A stretch of 8,140 nucleotides of DNA from Candidatus Methanovirga basalitermitum (GTDB taxonomy: Archaea; Methanobacteriota; Methanobacteria; Methanobacteriales; Methanobacteriaceae): positions 1 through 8,140 of the forward strand of contig JAISZW010000021.1 of the NCBI GenBank assembly GCA_031284445.1, read 5' to 3'. Below the pieces are notes generated by a model. It was not told the DNA's origin and ran no database searches. It saw nothing but the letters and a program-made list of their open reading frames with translations. The translations under genes were made by a program, and so were the position numbers. Of this stretch, positions 5,259 to 8,140 are shown piece after piece. The stretch's first letter is position 1. The number at the start of each line of letters is the position of its first letter.

Positions 5259-6752
5259 TTATATCAAACCTCCAACAAATCCACTAAAGCCATTTGTAAC
5301 TAATGTAGGCATAATTCCCAAAACAATACATATAACTATCAAAACAGCCATTGCAAAAATACTTGATCTTGGAACTCTAACATCCTCAACAATCAGATTC
5401 TTTGGTTTTGGTTTAAGATATATTGAATGGAATGCTTTCATAAAAGTCATGAATGTAATTATACTTATTAATATCATTATTATAGCAAGTTCAGGAAGAT
5501 TATCATTTAAAGCCGATTGAATAAGCATTAGCTTACTTTGAAAACCATTTAAAGGAGGAACTCCTGCCATTGCAAATCCACCGAGAAGAACTATAATAGC
5601 TATTTTAGGATTATTTTCAATGAGTCCTCCTAACTTAGTAATATCAGATATTTTAGTTAGATACAAAATCACTCCAAAACCAATAAACAATATTGCTGTT
5701 ATTATTATCTCATTAAGACCTTGAAACAAAGCAGCAGTAAGAGATAATTTTGTTCCAATACCGAATCCAAGACCAATGTATCCAAGTTCTCCAACAGCTA
5801 AAAATCCTATCATTCTCTTAAAATCATTTTCCATGATAGCCATTGTAAGTGAGAGAATCATTCCAGATAGTGAGAAGAATATTAGGAATACTTCAAGAAG
5901 AGGTAAGCTTGAGTAGATTCTAAATATTGTAATACCCAAACTGATAAATATAACAACTGATAATGCTTGAAGCAATGCACTTCCACTTGGGACAGCTTTA
6001 CTGTATATTGAAGATTTGATTGTATGGAATGGTGGTAAACCTACACTATACAACCAACCAAAGAAAATCAACCCAAAAGAAAACAAGAAAACAGGTGAAC
6101 TTGTGTTTATGAGTCCATTTTTAACTGCATAGACTATATCAGTTATATTTACACTTCCAACCAAACCAAGCAAAAATCCTATTCCAATAAGAAGTATAGG
6201 TCCTCCTACTGAGCCTAAAAGTAGGTATTTCATAGCGACTTCATATTTCAAGTCATCGGTAGAAGCCAATACTATTCCTACTTGAGCTACAATAGCTATT
6301 TCAAAAAATATGTACATATGAAATATATCATCAGATAAAAGCATAGCCGTTACTGCAGCTAAACCCATGAACATCAAAAACATGTATGAACCAGGAATTC
6401 GTTTTCTCTCACCAAGTGTAGTAAGAATACATAAGAATCCTACCACAAACAGAAAAAATAGTAATATCCTTTGTAAACTTTCAAAGGAGTAAGTTATTCC
6501 AATATGGAAAGTTGATAATGCACCATCTGAAATATAAGATGGAAGTGAATTCAACAAGTTTCCGTTGTCTATTAATGGAGCATGCCCTCCAAAATAATGA
6601 AGACCATAGTTGGATAATATTGGGATGATTGGTAAAACAATAGCCACTAAGAATGAAAGTATTTTTACAGTAGTATTCTGCTTACTAAAAAGGTTTAAAA
6701 GTATAGCAACTATTATGGGGACAATGACCATTAAAGGTATTAAATCATTCAT
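5259..6752 (-). CDS. ehbF: Energy-converting hydrogenase B subunit F, MnhD/NuoN-like ion-translocating subunit
   Basis: This is the large antiporter-like membrane subunit and the likely main proton or sodium channel of the complex, homologous to MrpD, MbhH and NuoL/M/N. It has 497 aa with about 14 hydrophobic segments, the usual size. Expected features are Glu151 in the fifth helix (MYIFFE), the PPFH motif with His243, NDFKRMIGF at 309-317 matching the usual DxKR(L/M)xAY region, and GVPPLNGFQSK with Lys407 in the twelfth helix. However, the helix-7 lysine expected seven residues before the His is Ser236, and no lysine appears in the helix-8 region (258-278), where one is usual. Its ATG overlaps the ehbE stop as ATGA, and an AGGTGAT ribosome site lies five bases upstream. 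The C-terminus ends in a final helix at about 466-484. Confidence 0.95.
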   Translation of the reverse strand: MNDLIPLMVIVPIIVAILLNLFSKQNTTVKILSFLVAIVLPIIPILSNYGLHYFGGHAPLIDNGNLLNSLPSYISDGALSTFHIGITYSFESLQRILLFFLFVVGFLCILTTLGERKRIPGSYMFLMFMGLAAVTAMLLSDDIFHMYIFFEIAIVAQVGIVLASTDDLKYEVAMKYLLLGSVGGPILLIGIGFLLGLVGSVNITDIVYAVKNGLINTSSPVFLFSFGLIFFGWLYSVGLPPFHTIKSSIYSKAVPSGSALLQALSVVIFISLGITIFRIYSSLPLLEVFLIFFSLSGMILSLTMAIMENDFKRMIGFLAVGELGYIGLGFGIGTKLSLTAALFQGLNEIIITAILFIGFGVILYLTKISDITKLGGLIENNPKIAIIVLLGGFAMAGVPPLNGFQSKLMLIQSALNDNLPELAIIMILISIITFMTFMKAFHSIYLKPKPKNLIVEDVRVPRSSIFAMAVLIVICIVLGIMPTLVTNGFSGFVGGLI

Positions 6753-7114
6753 TTTTTATCACCTAATATTACAGATGCACTTAAACTACCATGTTTATTA
6801 TATAAAACCATAGCTATTGCAAGCATAATAGCTAAAGTACTTGCTCCAATAACTATACTTGTAAGAACTAAAGCATGAGGTAGTGGATATGCTGATTTTG
6901 AAGCAAACCACTCTGGTGTCATACCTGGTAGAAATATTGGGACTATACCATCTGGTCTATAAGCTAAGGTGATTAAAAACATATTTGCTCCTTCCTCGAT
7001 AAAGGATAGACCAATAATTTTTTTAATTATATTATCAATGAAAATAGCCGCATACAATCCAATGATTATAAAACTTCCTGAAGATAACAAAGCAGCTAAT
7101 TGAGTATCAATCAT
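6749..7114 (-). CDS. ehbE: Energy-converting hydrogenase B subunit E, MnhC/NuoK-like membrane subunit
   Basis: This is a membrane subunit homologous to MrpC (MnhC), MbhG and NuoK, packing against EhbF in the ion-pumping arm. From the chosen start it has 121 aa with three helices, about 10-28, 33-51 and 80-104. The family signature is YPLPHALVLTSIVIG at 76-90, where most relatives read DPLPQALVLTAIVI; His80 replaces the common Gln. A Glu-Glu pair at 40-41 in the second helix matches the conserved acidic position of NuoK-type proteins. The open frame begins with TTG at 7123, but ATG at 7114 is a better start: it overlaps the ehbD stop by eight bases and has a GTTGAT-type site four bases upstream. 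Its stop overlaps the ehbF start. Confidence 0.9.
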   Translation of the reverse strand: MIDTQLAALLSSGSFIIIGLYAAIFIDNIIKKIIGLSFIEEGANMFLITLAYRPDGIVPIFLPGMTPEWFASKSAYPLPHALVLTSIVIGASTLAIMLAIAMVLYNKHGSLSASVILGDKK

Positions 7115-7346
7115 CTTTATCAACTCTTTGAGTTTTGTATATAGCTATAGCTAAAAATACTGGAACAATCGCAGCACCAACAATAGCTTGAGTCAATGCA
7201 ACATCTGGAGCAAGCAAAATCTGGAAAAGAAAAGCTATACATCCCCCACTTATTCCTGTAAGAATAGTAGCCTTAAGCAGATCTCTTTGTACAAGTGCAA
7301 GAATTGATCCTAAAATCCCAACTATCATTACTATATACTCGATCAT
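7107..7346 (-). CDS. ehbD: Energy-converting hydrogenase B subunit D, MbhD-like (DUF4040) membrane subunit
   Basis: This is a small membrane subunit of the MbhD/DUF4040 type, equivalent to part of the C-terminal region of MrpA. It has 79 aa with three helices, about 3-20, 23-44 and 49-70. The hallmark is LLAPDVALTQAIVGAAI at 44-60; many relatives have Glu where this has Gln53, though MrpA proteins also carry Gln. The open frame reaches a TTG at 7352, but that codon overlaps the ribosome site; GAGG at 7354-7357 is seven bases before ATG at 7346, so the ATG is the start. The preceding gene stops two bases before it. The letter D is inferred by counting back from ehbE and ehbF; some annotations may call it EhbC. 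Confidence 0.85.
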   Translation of the reverse strand: MIEYIVMIVGILGSILALVQRDLLKATILTGISGGCIAFLFQILLAPDVALTQAIVGAAIVPVFLAIAIYKTQRVDKDD

Positions 7347-7348
7347 TT

Positions 7349-7759
7349 TCAATCCTCATGTATTATATTTAATTTTGAAACTGTATATCTATCATCCTGA
7401 TCACCAACAATCTCTTCTTTAAATTTTTCTTCTTTAGAATCATCTTTATACTCAATATTTGATAGATCCTCTATTTTGGATTCATGACTGCAATCATCTT
7501 CACCATAGTAGTAAGCATTTGCCATTGCATGTGCAACTATAGGGGCTAAAATAAAGTAAACACCTGCTAAAAGTGGTTGATCCAGTCCAATCATTGCTAA
7601 AACTCCTGCAATATCCACAATACCAAGAATATGTATTCTAACATAGACAACTTTATCCATATCATCATTAAGCCTTAAAATTCCAATAGCTGTGATTATA
7701 ACCAGAATAGAAGATATTATTAAACAAGCAGATTGAAATATTTCAACTATATTAACCAT
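7349..7759 (-). CDS. ehbC: Energy-converting hydrogenase B subunit C, MnhG/MrpG-like membrane subunit with charged tail
   Basis: This is a membrane subunit homologous to MrpG (MnhG) and MbhC, a component of the Mrp-like ion-translocation module. It has 136 aa. Three helices span about 6-28, 42-58 and 62-83, with the family pattern GILRLNDDMDKVVYVRIH (26-43) corresponding to the usual GxxRxPDxxxRxH. Residues 85-136 form a hydrophilic tail rich in Asp, Glu and Lys with no predicted fold, longer than I expect for most MrpG proteins. The ATG at 7759 overlaps the end of the MnhF-like gene by eight bases and has an AAGGAGAG ribosome site. The letter C follows from Mbh-like order (MrpE, F, G, MbhD); another scheme would name it EhbB. 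Confidence 0.85.
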   Translation of the reverse strand: MVNIVEIFQSACLIISSILVIITAIGILRLNDDMDKVVYVRIHILGIVDIAGVLAMIGLDQPLLAGVYFILAPIVAHAMANAYYYGEDDCSHESKIEDLSNIEYKDDSKEEKFKEEIVGDQDDRYTVSKLNIIHED

Positions 7760-8021
7760 GTTTTTCTCTCCTTAAAACCATTGAAAAGGCAATCGTACCT
7801 ACAACTCCAAGAATAAGTAGTGCAAGAGCAATATCTTTACAAAATTCGATATTGTATATTCTACCAACTACTAAAAGTAAAACAGCTATTCCCAATGAGA
7901 ATGTAGCACTTCCAATTAGTCCCATGGCTATTGTTCTTTTGGTTGTGATTTTAACAGCAATTATTAAGAATATAACAAGAGAAATAACTAAAATATATTG
8001 GCTAATTAAGAGCATCTCCAT
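7752..8021 (-). CDS. ehbB: Energy-converting hydrogenase B subunit B, MnhF/MrpF-like membrane subunit
   Basis: This is a membrane subunit homologous to MrpF (MnhF) and MbhB, probably in the sodium pathway of the Mrp-like module. From the chosen start it has 89 aa with three helices at about 5-24, 31-52 and 60-82. The segment after the second helix, IEFCKDIALALLILGVVGTIAFS, contains the Asp-Ile-Ala-Leu-Ala run typical of MrpF. The open frame starts at GTG 8030, but that GTG is part of GTGAT, a ribosome site four bases before ATG at 8021, so the ATG is preferred. Another ATG at 8015 is less well placed. It is the first gene of the visible cluster. The letter B is inferred; some annotations may call it EhbA. 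Confidence 0.82.
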   Translation of the reverse strand: MEMLLISQYILVISLVIFLIIAVKITTKRTIAMGLIGSATFSLGIAVLLLVVGRIYNIEFCKDIALALLILGVVGTIAFSMVLRREKHG

Positions 8022-8030
8022 CTGTATCAC

Positions 8031-8098
8031 TCTTTACAACTTTTTTTAATAAATTTTATAATAATTATTATAATTTATTTTACTAAATATTATACAAA
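8031..8098 (-). promoter_or_regulatory. Putative promoter of the ehb cluster
   Basis: This non-coding, extremely A+T-rich stretch precedes the first gene. Two TATA-like elements can be read on the minus strand: TTATAAAA near 8053-8060, giving a start site near 8030 and an almost leaderless message, and TTGTATAATA near 8088-8097, giving a leader of about 40 bases. I cannot choose between them. Bases 8099-8140 hold no gene that I can support, although the end of an upstream gene could lie there. Confidence 0.5.
8056..8073. repeat. Perfect 18-bp A+T palindrome in the promoter region
   Basis: The sequence TTATAATAATTATTATAA equals its own reverse complement. It lies 35-52 bases upstream of the ATG at 8021 and between the two candidate TATA boxes, where a dimeric regulator could bind. 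As it uses only A and T in an A+T-rich region, chance is a real alternative. Confidence 0.45.
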
Positions 8099-8140
8099 TG
8101 TAGTTCTTATTTTTTTACTCTAACATTTTAGAAATATAAC

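Noticed and set aside
6610..6813. Plus-strand open frame of 67 codons across the ehbE-ehbF junction
   Set aside because: Antisense to both genes; no motif.
127..8030. Eha hydrogenase or Mrp antiporter operon instead of Ehb
   Set aside because: A stand-alone Mrp antiporter would lack hydrogenase subunits. Eha clusters have a different, larger set of small membrane proteins; a MnhD-like subunit preceded by MnhF, MnhG, MbhD and MnhC homologues and a short K-L-M-N-O tail fits Ehb.
7852..8049. Plus-strand open frame of 65 codons over ehbB and its promoter
   Set aside because: Mostly antisense to the MnhF-like gene; the hydrophobic translation is what the reverse of a membrane gene gives.

Overview
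This AT-rich window comes from a methanogenic archaeon, most likely a member of the Methanobacteriaceae; Methanobrevibacter is my first guess and Methanosphaera the alternative. The evidence is the gene set (an Ehb-type energy-converting [NiFe] hydrogenase is, to my knowledge, confined to methanogens), the low-GC codon use, archaeal TATA-like boxes, Shine-Dalgarno sequences of the GGTGAT and GGAGG types, and a T-tract terminator. I cannot fix the genus from sequence alone.

The whole window is one minus-strand gene cluster, read from about 8030 down to 127. It encodes energy-converting hydrogenase B (Ehb). In transcription order it holds: a promoter region (8031-8098); a Mrp antiporter-like membrane module of MnhF-, MnhG-, MbhD-, MnhC- and MnhD-like subunits (ehbB, C, D, E, F); small membrane proteins and MnhB-like subunits (ehbG, H, I, J); two iron-sulfur proteins (ehbK, a 135-aa polyferredoxin, and ehbL, a 2[4Fe-4S] ferredoxin); the hydrogenase small and large subunits (ehbM, ehbN); and the NuoH-like membrane anchor (ehbO), followed by a T-rich terminator. 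I assigned letters by counting back from the recognisable subunits F, M, N and O and by comparison with Pyrococcus Mbh gene order. On that basis a MnhE-like ehbA is not seen at the start, and ehbP and ehbQ are not seen immediately after ehbO.

The genes work as one membrane complex. EhbN and EhbM oxidise H2, electrons pass through EhbL and EhbK to a low-potential ferredoxin, and this uphill reduction is paid for by proton or sodium flow through EhbF, EhbO and the Mrp-like subunits. In hydrogenotrophic methanogens Ehb mainly supplies reduced ferredoxin for biosynthesis (CO2 fixation by CODH/acetyl-CoA synthase and 2-oxoacid oxidoreductases).

Most genes abut or overlap by a few bases, which implies translational coupling. 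The exceptions are a 96-bp gap before ehbN, a 70-bp gap before ehbK and smaller gaps around ehbH and ehbJ. The first two contain TATA-like sequences. I see no mobile elements, tRNAs, rRNAs or CRISPR arrays. This is a known system. The points worth a second look are non-canonical residues in EhbF, EhbO, EhbK and EhbN, an 18-codon micro-ORF between ehbG and ehbH, a charged tail on EhbC, and several start codons that need correction.
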